Source of the DNA: an uncultured Hungatella sp.
GTDB lineage: Bacteria > Bacillota > Clostridia > Lachnospirales > Lachnospiraceae
Direction: 5' to 3'
Length of the DNA stretch: 64,000 nt
Assembly: GCA_910585435.1 (NCBI GenBank)
Contig: CAJUEJ010000009.1
Location: 1-64,000, forward strand
Positions within the stretch are counted from its first letter, which is position 1. Every line of letters starts with the position of its first letter. The notes under the pieces are model-generated. The model was not told the DNA's origin. It worked only from the letters and a program-made list of their open reading frames with translations, and ran no database searches. Shown here in pieces: positions 27,045 to 35,552 of the stretch. The position numbers were made by a program, and so were the translations under genes.

Positions 27045-28035
27045 GAACATTCCATATGCCTTTGAAGATGCCCCGCTTCCATTTCTCGCCCACACCCGGC
27101 TAATTGATTTTATTTTATCCAGTTCACTATCGTCCAAAAGTGACAACACATAATAGTCTGTACTGATTTTTCAAAGACAAGAATTTTATTTACAAAATCC
27201 CCTCGATTTCCATATTTTGACAATTCAGCGGAATTATCACTTGGAGTTCCTTTTAACTGGATCCGCCAGTGGATTTTCGCATCTCAAACCAGAATTGCTC
27301 ATTCGCAAATGCCGGAGCAGGGGTTATAATAATATCTCTGTCAGGTTCCTTGGATTTGGTCAGTGGTTTACGGCGCTTTTGTACAGAAATTATGGCAGGA
27401 ATGGAAACCTTTTCCGTACCAAATAAAGGATTCTGCTTTTGTTTTGCCTTTTGAGAAATTTCTTTACTGACAGCATCAATTCTCTGTGTAACTTCTTTAG
27501 AAATGTAGTTTGCTTTAAGTAAAGTATTTATATCTTCAATCGAATTAATTTTTGCTGAACATACGTATGACGGATCTATATACTTCTGTATGACAGAATA
27601 TATAGCCTCAAGTTCATTGTTTTCTTTTGGACGCTTATATGTCTGTATGTAACAGCTTTCAAAGTTAGTCCATAGTCCACCGCCTGTGAAATTATTAGAC
27701 CCGATAGCACACCAGGCTTTTTCAGAATTCTCTAATAGATAAATTTTACTATGGTATGTCGTTGAAAAATCTTCTGAGTGAATGACATACAATTCGTCAC
27801 ATAAATAAAATAAGTTTAATAAAGCTTCATATGAAGTCCCATCAAGATCTATACCAATAAATGCTTTAATTGTCCCGCCAGAGGCATTAAATTTTTCTAA
27901 TGATTCCTTAATTCGTAGTACTCCGCTGTTTTGTGCAAATGCTGAGAAAATAGTAAAAGATCTATAATCAGATGATAATTCTGTTTTAAGAATATTGCCA
28001 AGCTGTCCCTGAAATGGTTGATTTATAATTGGCAT
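27042..28035 (-). pseudogene. PLD-domain restriction endonuclease (NgoFVII-like), broken at the 3' end
   Basis: The first 260 codons (28035-27253) are intact and include the PLD catalytic set HSK (H95, K97) and GSNNFTGGG (112-120), as in NgoFVII/BfiI-type nucleases that need no metal ion. The frame then stops after STGGSS. One base off, it continues SDNSAELSKYGNRGDFVNKILVFEK, and a second shift gives DYYVLSLLDDSELDKIKSISR up to a stop at 27042. The full protein would be about 330 residues. AAAGAAAGGAAAA precedes the ATG. It is convergent with the methyltransferase remnants and presumably their restriction partner. The N-terminal catalytic part could still be expressed alone. Confidence 0.8.
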
Positions 28036-28124
28036 GAATTTTCCTTTCTTTGTAAATGTATGTTATGTTAATAATATCGTAAGGTATGATATTATTCAAT
28101 TTATCCCTACTAAAAATCTTCAAT

Positions 28125-28155
28125 ATATAAAAGCGGGACAGAAAATCTGTCCCGT
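28125..28155 (-). terminator. Intrinsic terminator of glgP
   Basis: CGGGACAG (28134-28141) and CTGTCCCG (28147-28154) form an 8-bp stem with a 5-base loop. On the minus strand the stem is followed by CTTTTATAT. It lies 16 bp beyond the glgP stop codon. Confidence 0.8.
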
Positions 28156-28170
28156 TTCATTTAAATCTGT

Positions 28171-30429
28171 CTATTCCTCCAATTTCCAAACATCCCTGTT
28201 ATACTCTTCAATCGTCCTGTCAGATGAGAAGAACCCGGCTTTGCTGATATTCACCAGCATCTTGCGCATCCAGGCGTCCCGATCCTCAAAATCCTTGTAT
28301 GCCTGTTCCTTCACCTTTGCATAATCTTCGTAGTCCAGAAGGGTCATGAACCAGTCTTTATTCAGAAGCTCCCCGTGAAGCCTCTCCAAATTTTCCTTCT
28401 GCCCGATCTTTAAAAGCTCCGGCCCGACGATAAAGTCCACTGCCTCCTTAATATCCTTGTTCTTCTCATAGTAATCCCTGGAACGGTAATCCGCCTTCTT
28501 GTAATGTTCGATAACCGTATCGCTGTGCTCTCCGAAAATATAAATATTGTCTTTTCCCACCAGCTGGGCAATCTCCACATTGGCTCCGTCCATGGTTCCC
28601 AGGGTCACGGCGCCGTTTAACATAAACTTCATGTTCCCGGTTCCGCTGGCCTCCTTGGATGCCAGGGAGATCTGCTCGGAAATGTCGCAGGCAGGAATCA
28701 GCTTCTCAGCCAGGGTCACATTGTAATTCTCCACCATAACCACTTTCAGATACGGGCTGACATCTTTATCACTGTTCACCAGCTTCTCAAGACAGAGAAT
28801 CAGATGAATGATGTCCTTGGCAATCACATAAGCCGGCGCTGCCTTTGCACCAAATACAATGGTAATCGGTCTGCCCGGCCGCTGGCCTCTCTTAATTTCC
28901 AGATATTTATGAATTACATACAGCGCATTCATCTGCTGTCTCTTATACTCATGGAGACGCTTAATCTGGATATCCAGAATCGAATGATCGTCAATCTCAA
29001 TCCCCTGAGTCCGAAGCAGGTATTCTTTCAAATCTTTCTTGCACTGATGCTTTATTGCCTGCACTTCATGGAGTGCCGCCTTGTCATCCAAAAACTCCCC
29101 TAACTTTTCCAGCTCCCCGGCATCCTTCTTATACTCATTTCCAATCTTGGAAGTAATCCAGTCAGCCAGATAATGGTTGCAGTGCAGAAGCCAGCGGCGG
29201 AAGGTGATTCCATTGGTCTTGTTGTTAAATTTCTCCGGGTAAATCTCATAGAATTTGTGGAGCTCATCCTTCTTTAAGATCTCCGTGTGGAGATAGGCCA
29301 CGCCGTTGACACTGAACCCATAGTGAATATCTATGTGCGCCATGTGTACATTGTCATTTTTATCGATAATCGCCACTGACGTATCGTCAAATTTCCTTCT
29401 TACCTTGTCGTCCAGAATTTCGATAATGGGAACCAGCTGAGGCACTACTTTCTTTAAATAGCGAACCGGCCATTTCTCCAGCGCCTCCGCCAGTATAGTA
29501 TGATTGGTGTATGCACAGGTCTTTGACACGATCTGGATAGCCTCATCCATATCGATTCCCCGCTGCACCAGAAGGCGGATAAGCTCTGGTATCACCATGG
29601 TAGGATGGGTGTCATTGATCTGAATCACCGCATAATCCGGCAGGTCGTGAAGGTTGCAGCCCTTGGCCACGCACTCATCCAAAATGTACTGCGCACCATT
29701 GCTTACCATGAAATACTGCTGGAAAATACGGAGCAGATGCCCGTTCTCATCGCTGTCGTCCGGATATAAAAATAATGTCAGGTTTTTGGCAATGTCTTCC
29801 TTGTCAAAGGAGATACCGTCCTTCACAATGCTTTCATCCACAGTGTCAATATCAAACAGATGCAGCTGATTGGTACGGTTGCGATAGCCTGTAACAGCAA
29901 TATCATACAGGCGGGAGCGGACCGTCATGTTGCCGAATTTCACCTCATAGGACACTTCCCTGGGCGTCAGCCAGCTTACCTCCTCTATCCACGGATTCTT
30001 TGTCTCCTTCTGCAGACAATTTTCAAATACCTGCTTAAACAGGCCCAGGTGGTAATTCAGGCCGATGCCGTCGCCGTTCAGTCCCAAAGTGGCGATAGAA
30101 TCCAAAAAGCAGGCTGCCAGACGTCCCAGGCCGCCATTGCCAAGGGACGGCTCCGGTTCTAACTCCTCGATCTGGCTTAAGCTCTTTCCGTTTTTCTCCA
30201 GCTCCTCCTTTACCTGGTCATAGATCCCCAGGTTTATCAGGTTGTTGGACAAAAGCTTTCCAATGAGAAACTCTGCCGAGATATAATACAGCTTCTTCTT
30301 CCCCTTCCGGCTTTCCTTCTCCTTTGCCATCTCCTGAGTCATGCCTAAAAGCCCGTGATACAGCTCCTCGTCGGTGCAGGCAGCAATAGCCTTATTCGTA
30401 TGATTTTTTAGATACTCACTGAGTAACAT
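28171..30429 (-). CDS. glgP: Glycogen/starch/alpha-glucan phosphorylase
   Basis: 752 residues. Pyridoxal-phosphate enzyme releasing glucose-1-phosphate from glycogen. Visible blocks: EPSLGNGGLGRLAACFLDS (about 92-110), the glucan site NDTHPTM, and the pyridoxal-phosphate lysine block EASGTGNMKFMLNGA near 593-607. It is shorter than the E. coli enzyme but normal for the clostridial form. A terminator follows. Divergent from the AraC regulator across 241 bp. No other glycogen gene is adjacent. Confidence 0.96.
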   Translation of the reverse strand: MLLSEYLKNHTNKAIAACTDEELYHGLLGMTQEMAKEKESRKGKKKLYYISAEFLIGKLLSNNLINLGIYDQVKEELEKNGKSLSQIEELEPEPSLGNGGLGRLAACFLDSIATLGLNGDGIGLNYHLGLFKQVFENCLQKETKNPWIEEVSWLTPREVSYEVKFGNMTVRSRLYDIAVTGYRNRTNQLHLFDIDTVDESIVKDGISFDKEDIAKNLTLFLYPDDSDENGHLLRIFQQYFMVSNGAQYILDECVAKGCNLHDLPDYAVIQINDTHPTMVIPELIRLLVQRGIDMDEAIQIVSKTCAYTNHTILAEALEKWPVRYLKKVVPQLVPIIEILDDKVRRKFDDTSVAIIDKNDNVHMAHIDIHYGFSVNGVAYLHTEILKKDELHKFYEIYPEKFNNKTNGITFRRWLLHCNHYLADWITSKIGNEYKKDAGELEKLGEFLDDKAALHEVQAIKHQCKKDLKEYLLRTQGIEIDDHSILDIQIKRLHEYKRQQMNALYVIHKYLEIKRGQRPGRPITIVFGAKAAPAYVIAKDIIHLILCLEKLVNSDKDVSPYLKVVMVENYNVTLAEKLIPACDISEQISLASKEASGTGNMKFMLNGAVTLGTMDGANVEIAQLVGKDNIYIFGEHSDTVIEHYKKADYRSRDYYEKNKDIKEAVDFIVGPELLKIGQKENLERLHGELLNKDWFMTLLDYEDYAKVKEQAYKDFEDRDAWMRKMLVNISKAGFFSSDRTIEEYNRDVWKLEE

Positions 30430-30670
30430 GTCAGACTCCTCCTTTAAACTTTCGAATCAGTACCTCTGCTTGTTATTCTGTCATATTATTGATAATGTAT
30501 TTATGTCTTTCTCAAAATGTCTCTGCAAAGTGTTTATTTTTTCTCATTTATTATATCCTTTTTTCCCTTCCTTTTCTTGCCATATTATAGCAACTTATGG
30601 TACAATTCTATCATTATCAGAAGATACCGTCCTGAAAGAGAGGAAAAAATCTTACTGACAAGGAGTTTCT

Positions 30671-31621
30671 ATGAATATCATCGAATACGAAAACTATCAA
30701 GAAAAAAAAGAACGGGGACATTCTAATTTCCCGTATATCACCTATCCATGCTCCATACCCTTAGACTTCTCCAAAGTCCCTCTCCACTGGCATGATGAGA
30801 TGGAGCTGATTTATATAAAAAAGGGGCAGGGCATCGTGACTGTGGACTATCTTCCGTACCATGTGGCTTCTGGAGATATTCTGATTATCGTGCCGGGCCG
30901 GCTTCATTCTATCGAGCAGGAAAAGGAATTTTCCATGGAGTATGAGAATATTATTTTTGAACCTGCCTTTCTGCTTCCAAGGCAGGCCGATATCTGTGCC
31001 ACAAACTATTTTCAGCCACTGTTTTACAATCAGCTAAATATACCCGAATATCTTCCCACCTGCTGCCGGTACCACAGGGAAGCGGCCCGGTATTTAGACC
31101 AGGCGGACTTTCTGTGCCAGCATCGTCCCCCGGCCTACGAAATCTCGGTGAAGGCCCAGCTGTTGCAGTTCTTTTACGTACTGTTTACACATTTAGACCA
31201 CAGCGCCGATGCCGCCTCTTCCTCCCAAAAGCCTGCCGCTTCAGAGCCGGCTCTCTGCCAGACAGCACCTGCTCACAGAAAACAAGCCCGTTCCATGGAG
31301 AAAGCCAAGCTGATTTCCAAGCACATAGAAAACCACTATGCCAGGCAGCTGACTATAAAAGAAATGGCCCAGGTATGCAGCCTGAGCCAGTCACATTTTA
31401 TGAAATTCTTTAAATCTGTTTTTGGTATGCCTTTTATCCCCTATTTAAGAGAATACCGCCTGATTATGGCTTCCCGGCTGCTTTTGACCTCTTCCTCTTC
31501 CATTCTGGAAATCGCAGAAAAAACAGGATTCGAAAACCTGTCCTACTTTAACCGCAGCTTCAAGGCCATGTACGGGCAGACACCCAGGGAATTCAGAGAT
31601 CATGGGCTTCATTCATCCTGA
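30671..31621 (+). CDS. AraC-family transcriptional regulator with cupin sensor domain
   Basis: 316 residues. The cupin-like N-domain (HWHDEMELIYIKKGQG, about 37-52) should bind a small sugar-type ligand. After a Ser/Ala-rich linker (about 175-205) come two helix-turn-helix units (MAQVCSLSQSHFMKFFKSVFG and the ILEIAEKTGFENLSYFNRSFK stretch, split at the turn) typical of AraC C-termini. The ribosome-binding site AAGGAG is at about 30660. It overlaps the convergent galactose-binding-like gene by 13 bp. Target genes are unknown; divergent glgP is a candidate by position only. Confidence 0.9.
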   Translation: MNIIEYENYQEKKERGHSNFPYITYPCSIPLDFSKVPLHWHDEMELIYIKKGQGIVTVDYLPYHVASGDILIIVPGRLHSIEQEKEFSMEYENIIFEPAFLLPRQADICATNYFQPLFYNQLNIPEYLPTCCRYHREAARYLDQADFLCQHRPPAYEISVKAQLLQFFYVLFTHLDHSADAASSSQKPAASEPALCQTAPAHRKQARSMEKAKLISKHIENHYARQLTIKEMAQVCSLSQSHFMKFFKSVFGMPFIPYLREYRLIMASRLLLTSSSSILEIAEKTGFENLSYFNRSFKAMYGQTPREFRDHGLHSS

Positions 31622-32424
31622 CTGTTGTCCTGGCTGCTGTTTACCCCATAGATTTCCATCTGGCTTAACGCAGGGAACGGCGACGGATCATCTGCTTTTA
31701 TCAGCTTACACAGCTTCATCCATGTGATATGTTTCTTCTGGATACAAAACTGGTGAGGCTTTACGCTTTTTTCCATCTCCACCACCTCTTGGGTTCCGTC
31801 GGAGAAAACCAGGGTGGCCTTCACCCACCAGTTATCGTGGGGGAAATCCGCTCTGGTGTACAGTACAACCTGATCCAAGTCCACAGGCCGCCCAAAGTCC
31901 AGAGTAATCTCCGCATCATCCTGCATATTAATCCCCCATGACTCATAAGGCCACGGCCCATGAGATTCGTTGGCTAAAATTCCGTCGATGGCATTGCGGG
32001 CGGCAAATACAGACTCGCCTCTGGTCTCCACATTTGCAAACGCATGAGGATAACACCCCAAATCCCCGTGCTGATCCATAACATTTTTCGCCAGATTCCG
32101 GTAACTGCTGTTTTCAAATTCCCTGGCCTTTCGCATGGTAATATAGTGGCGCTCCCCTGTAAAGCATTTGGGATTATAGGAAATCTTTTTCTCATGAAAC
32201 GGAATGGTATACACAATTTTGGGGGCTGTCACATATACATAAGCCTCGTCCATACAGTCATCCACACGAATCACATAATATGCATCCGTCTCCCTGGTCT
32301 CAAATACGATAGCGTCACCTGGCTGGTATTCCCCCATGTATACCATGAGAACCTGATCCTGGCCCTCTGCCTCACACCTGATTTCCCCTTCACTGCTTAC
32401 CACTGTAATCTTCAAATCCTCCAT
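31609..32424 (-). CDS. Protein with a C-terminal galactose-binding-like (discoidin/F5-8C-type) domain
   Basis: 271 residues. The first 100 residues form a beta-rich region. From about 130 on, the pattern RNAIDGILANESHGPWPYESWG, DAEITLDFGRPVDLDQVVLYTR and the closing FPALSQMEIYGV resembles the carbohydrate-binding beta-sandwich found beside glycosidases. No signal peptide, membrane segment or catalytic domain is visible, so it would be cytoplasmic. Function unknown; the fold call is by eye. It sits 19 bp downstream of the chromate-transporter pair on the same strand and could be cotranscribed. Confidence 0.65.
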   Translation of the reverse strand: MEDLKITVVSSEGEIRCEAEGQDQVLMVYMGEYQPGDAIVFETRETDAYYVIRVDDCMDEAYVYVTAPKIVYTIPFHEKKISYNPKCFTGERHYITMRKAREFENSSYRNLAKNVMDQHGDLGCYPHAFANVETRGESVFAARNAIDGILANESHGPWPYESWGINMQDDAEITLDFGRPVDLDQVVLYTRADFPHDNWWVKATLVFSDGTQEVVEMEKSVKPHQFCIQKKHITWMKLCKLIKADDPSPFPALSQMEIYGVNSSQDNSQDE

Positions 32425-32442
32425 ACTGCAAATACCTCCTTC

Positions 32443-32988
32443 TTAAAATCCAACTAAAATCCCCACAACCGCCGCAATTCCAATATAGGCGATCACGTGT
32501 ATCTTCCACTTTTTCATACAGCAGAAAAGAATCACCGCAAAACAAATGGCAGGAATATTGAAGCTGATTCCCTCTCCCGTACGCAGAAGAGCCAGTTTCG
32601 CCACCCCAAGGCCTGCCGCAGCGATGAGTCCCGTAGAAGCCGGGCGAAGGCCTTTAAAGATTCCCTGAACGATCTTGGAATCACGGAATTTCTCCAGGAC
32701 CTTGGAGATCATCACAATAACGATGATCGAAGGGGAAATAAGCGCCAGGGTTGCCAGAACTCCCCCTCCCACGCCCAAGGTCACATAGCCTGCATATGTG
32801 GACATATTGATTCCGATCGCGCCGGGAGTAGACTCAGAGATTGCAATCAGATTCAGAATGTCCTGGTTGGAAAACCAGCCGGTCCTGGCAGATATCTCAT
32901 ACAGAAAAGGAAGGGTTGCCAGACCGCCGCCTACTGCAAACAGCCCTGTAAAGAAAAACTCAAAATAAAGTCTGAGCGCTGTCATCAT
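32443..32988 (-). CDS. chrA: Chromate transporter family protein, second half
   Basis: 181 residues. One of two half-length CHR proteins encoded side by side. The N-terminal FFFTGLFAVGGGLATLPFL and the LIAISESTPGAIGINMSTYAGY block match the repeat unit of ChrA. Short CHR pairs act together as a heterodimeric anion transporter; the native substrate in gut Clostridia is not known. The start overlaps the upstream half's stop by 4 bp (32985-32988), meaning coupled translation. Confidence 0.88.
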   Translation of the reverse strand: MMTALRLYFEFFFTGLFAVGGGLATLPFLYEISARTGWFSNQDILNLIAISESTPGAIGINMSTYAGYVTLGVGGGVLATLALISPSIIVIVMISKVLEKFRDSKIVQGIFKGLRPASTGLIAAAGLGVAKLALLRTGEGISFNIPAICFAVILFCCMKKWKIHVIAYIGIAAVVGILVGF

Positions 32989-33527
32989 GCCTTTTTACCC
33001 CCTTTCTTGAAGGTAAGGTACCCGAATACCCCTGCCCCAAGGACAATAACCGCTGACGGAACTTTCGTGAACAGTGACAAAAGCAGCACTACCAGGAAAA
33101 TCCCTACGGAAAGCTTGTCGATCACTGCCTTTTTATAAAGCTTCAGGACTGCGTCGGTAATCAGCGCACAGACGCAGATACGGATACCTGAAAACGCCCT
33201 GGATACAATCTCCAAAGAGGCAAAATTCCGCATAAACGCAGCAATCAATGTAATGATGATAAGAGACGGAAAAACAAAGCCCAATGTGGCTACGATTCCT
33301 CCTATCAGCCTCTTTCTTTTATACCCGATAAAAGTCGCCGTGTTGATGGCAATAATTCCCGGGGTACACTGGCCGATGGCATAGTAGTCCATCAGCTCCT
33401 CCTCTTCCACCCATCCCCGCTTTTCCACCAGCTCCCGCTGCAAAAGCGGAAGCATGGCATATCCGCCTCCAAAGGTACACACTCCTATCTGAGCAAACAA
33501 CCAAAATAATTCTATAAGTTCTTTCAT
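32985..33527 (-). CDS. chrA: Chromate transporter family protein, first half
   Basis: 180 residues. FWLFAQIGVCTFGGGYAMLPLLQRELV is split over the first helix, and the YYAIGQCTPGIIAINTATFIGYKRK block follows, giving the same CHR repeat as its partner gene. The gene order (this one first, 4-bp overlap) is standard for split ChrA pairs. The upstream spacer holds no regulator gene. Confidence 0.88.
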   Translation of the reverse strand: MKELIELFWLFAQIGVCTFGGGYAMLPLLQRELVEKRGWVEEEELMDYYAIGQCTPGIIAINTATFIGYKRKRLIGGIVATLGFVFPSLIIITLIAAFMRNFASLEIVSRAFSGIRICVCALITDAVLKLYKKAVIDKLSVGIFLVVLLLSLFTKVPSAVIVLGAGVFGYLTFKKGGKKA

Positions 33528-33827
33528 AACGCCTCCTGCTGTCTCTCTGTCTTTTTTTACTTTAAAAGTCTGTCAGCCGATTCTCCCCGGCTTGCCTCCA
33601 CCCCCTTATTGTTTTAAAAGGAATATAATCCCTTTGAAAATACATGGTTCTTCCGTATATTACACCATTTTTTAACAAAGCACATGCATAGTATACAATA
33701 AAATATATTGAAGGACAAGATGAATAATGAAATCTGGAACACATGAAAGCATCTGGCAGGCAAGCCTGTGAAATTACCTCCAAAAGTAAAAGCCTGGTGA
33801 GCTCCCAGGCTTAAATTATCCGCGGTA
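33528..33827. other. 300-bp spacer upstream of the chromate-transporter pair
   Basis: Holds the terminator of the small membrane-protein gene at its right end. The AT-rich middle (about 33650-33720) is the likely promoter area for the chr pair. No gene recognised. Confidence 0.5.
33782..33812 (-). terminator. Intrinsic terminator downstream of the small membrane protein
   Basis: AAGCCTGG (33790-33797) pairs with CCAGGCTT (33805-33812). On the minus strand the stem is followed by TTACTTTTGG. It lies 16 bp past the stop of the gene at 33828-34160. Confidence 0.75.
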
Positions 33828-34160
33828 TCACAGTTGCTTTTTATCCTTGTATGCAGTGCGCTCCCATATCTCTCTTAAACGCTCCCAGCCGCTCATAGCC
33901 ACCAGCGCCACCACAAATGCCGCTATCATACAGGCAAACATCATATACCATGTAATTGGATGCCGCTGCCAGGACATCACAGCTGCAAATGCAGACGGAC
34001 ATAAAATGAGTGACACCACAACTACCACCGCTGACGTGGGCAGCTTATCCAGCCCAGGCCAGGATTTAATCACCTGCGTGATAACAGATACAATAAAAGC
34101 CATGATTCCGATGGCAATTAATAAATACGACATAATCTGCATGATTTCATCTAATTTCAA
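33828..34160 (-). CDS. Small membrane protein of unknown function
   Basis: 110 residues with three hydrophobic stretches (about 9-31, 42-62, 71-92) and a basic C-terminus (ERLREIWERTAYKDKKQL). I do not recognise a family. AAAGAGGAGAAAG sits upstream of the ATG, and a terminator follows, so it is a credible single-gene unit. Confidence 0.7.
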   Translation of the reverse strand: MKLDEIMQIMSYLLIAIGIMAFIVSVITQVIKSWPGLDKLPTSAVVVVVSLILCPSAFAAVMSWQRHPITWYMMFACMIAAFVVALVAMSGWERLREIWERTAYKDKKQL

Positions 34161-34239
34161 CTTTCTCCTCTTTTCTCCGGATTCCGGTATTTGTCTTATA
34201 TTTTTTATTTATGCACTTCCTGGTTCATATGTTTTTCGA

Positions 34240-34296
34240 TATAATAAAATCCCCTGAAAACCCGGCATTTACAAATAATACCGGTATTTTCAGGGG
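34240..34296 (-). terminator. Intrinsic terminator of the tRNA-Ala gene
   Basis: CCCCTGAAAA-CCGG (34251-34265) pairs with CCGG-ATTTTCAGGGG (34281-34296) in a long stem with one mismatch. On the minus strand it is followed by ATTTTATTAT. It begins 12 bp past the tRNA 3' end. Confidence 0.85.
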
Positions 34297-34307
34297 ATTT
34301 TCCTTCA

Positions 34308-34380
34308 TGGAGCATATGGGATTCGAACCCACGACCTTTTGAATGCCATTCAAACGCGCTCCCAACTGCGCTAATGCCCC
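34308..34380 (-). tRNA. tRNA-Ala (anticodon GGC)
   Basis: 73 bases on the minus strand. Acceptor GGGGCAT pairs with ATGCTCC (one G-T), D arm GCGC-AGTTGGGA-GCGC, anticodon stem TTTGA/TCAAA with loop ATGGCAT (anticodon GGC), T arm with GGTTCGAATCC, discriminator A. CCA is not encoded. A strong terminator follows. Confidence 0.95.
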
Positions 34381-34495
34381 ATCCCATCTGCTGTCTCATC
34401 TTACAGGGAGACAACAGATTTATTCCTCTAACAGAGTATCACAAAATTCCTGTTTTGTACAGTAGAATTTTAAAATTTTTGATTTTTTATAGGAT

Positions 34496-35467
34496 TTATG
34501 GAAGTTTATATCCATATGACTCCAGCACATGGAGAGGAAACTCCACCCTTACGGTCTTTAATGGATCCACCACCTGGCAGACTGCCATATTGGAAAGCAG
34601 GGACATCAGCATCCCGGCCTCCAGATTGTCCTTCTTTGCAGCAGCTTTTACAAATTCCTTCATCGCCTTGGCAGCCATGTCTCCGGCCTCGTCCAGGGTC
34701 CGGGCTGACTGGATTGTCATCACATCTCCCCGGCAGCTTAAAAACGGGACAGGTATCCTGACTCCCTTCAGTTCTTTTTCCTTCAGCACAGTGACCTTGA
34801 CCGTAACGGCTCCGCCGGTCTCCAGGCCGCAGATAAGCACCTCGCCGTCTCCCATCAGGGCATGGAGATCCCCCATGGAAAGCAGCGCCCCCTCTGCATA
34901 TACCGGAAGGTACAGTACAGATCCCTTTACAATCTTTCTGCAGTCCATATTTCCGCCGTGGCTGTCCGGTGTATCTGTGGTGATACCGTCACCTGCCGGG
35001 GCCGTTCCGATAACTCCGATCATGGGATCCAGCTCCAGCTTCAGCACATCATCAAACCGGAAATCTCCCCTGCAGGCAGCACCAGCCTTTTCAACAGCCT
35101 GCGCTCCCGCCTCTTCCTGTTTTAAATTGTCCAGCTTGAAAATCCTGGCAGTACGTTCCGAAAAATCTTCATGAAACACACCGCAGCTTGTGGATGATCT
35201 CATAACTGCCCAGTTCCTTACCTGGATATCCAGAATCTCCACCTTCAGAATATCCCCCGGCAGAGCACCCTCTATGTAGAGAGGCCCTGTGGCAGGGTTT
35301 TCTATGGGATCCGCCTTGTCTCCCAAAGGCCTTTCCTCGCTGACCACCCCGTCGTCATAGCAATCCCTTGTCTCAAACACAACTGTCTGGCCGCTTTCAC
35401 AGACTGCCGCCGCTTTCACATTTTTATCCAGAATTCCAGATACATGTTCCTTCCCTATAAATACCAT
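34496..35467 (-). CDS. Acetamidase/formamidase family protein
   Basis: 323 residues from the ATG at 35467, chosen because AAAGGAAC precedes it and family similarity (MVFIGKEHVSGILDKN) starts there; the frame is open 52 codons further and overlaps the next gene. Family blocks: TGPLYIEGALPGDILKVEI, IGTAPAGDGITTDTPDSHGGNMD and LSMGDLHALMGDGEV. It likely hydrolyses formamide or short amides to ammonia and the acid. It lies downstream of the large membrane-protein gene on the same strand. Confidence 0.92.
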   Translation of the reverse strand: MVFIGKEHVSGILDKNVKAAAVCESGQTVVFETRDCYDDGVVSEERPLGDKADPIENPATGPLYIEGALPGDILKVEILDIQVRNWAVMRSSTSCGVFHEDFSERTARIFKLDNLKQEEAGAQAVEKAGAACRGDFRFDDVLKLELDPMIGVIGTAPAGDGITTDTPDSHGGNMDCRKIVKGSVLYLPVYAEGALLSMGDLHALMGDGEVLICGLETGGAVTVKVTVLKEKELKGVRIPVPFLSCRGDVMTIQSARTLDEAGDMAAKAMKEFVKAAAKKDNLEAGMLMSLLSNMAVCQVVDPLKTVRVEFPLHVLESYGYKLP

Positions 35468-35552
35468 TCCCTGTTCCTTTCTCAAATCATAACCGTTCAG
35501 ATACTCCTTGAACTGTTGCCTCAAGGCAAGCTTCTCCCGGATTTTGGGCAAA

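Noticed and set aside
22832..28035. BREX or DISARM defence system
   Set aside because: The methyltransferase resembles PglX in part, but no pglZ, brxC, helicase or drm genes are present; a PLD nuclease partner fits a type II-like system better.
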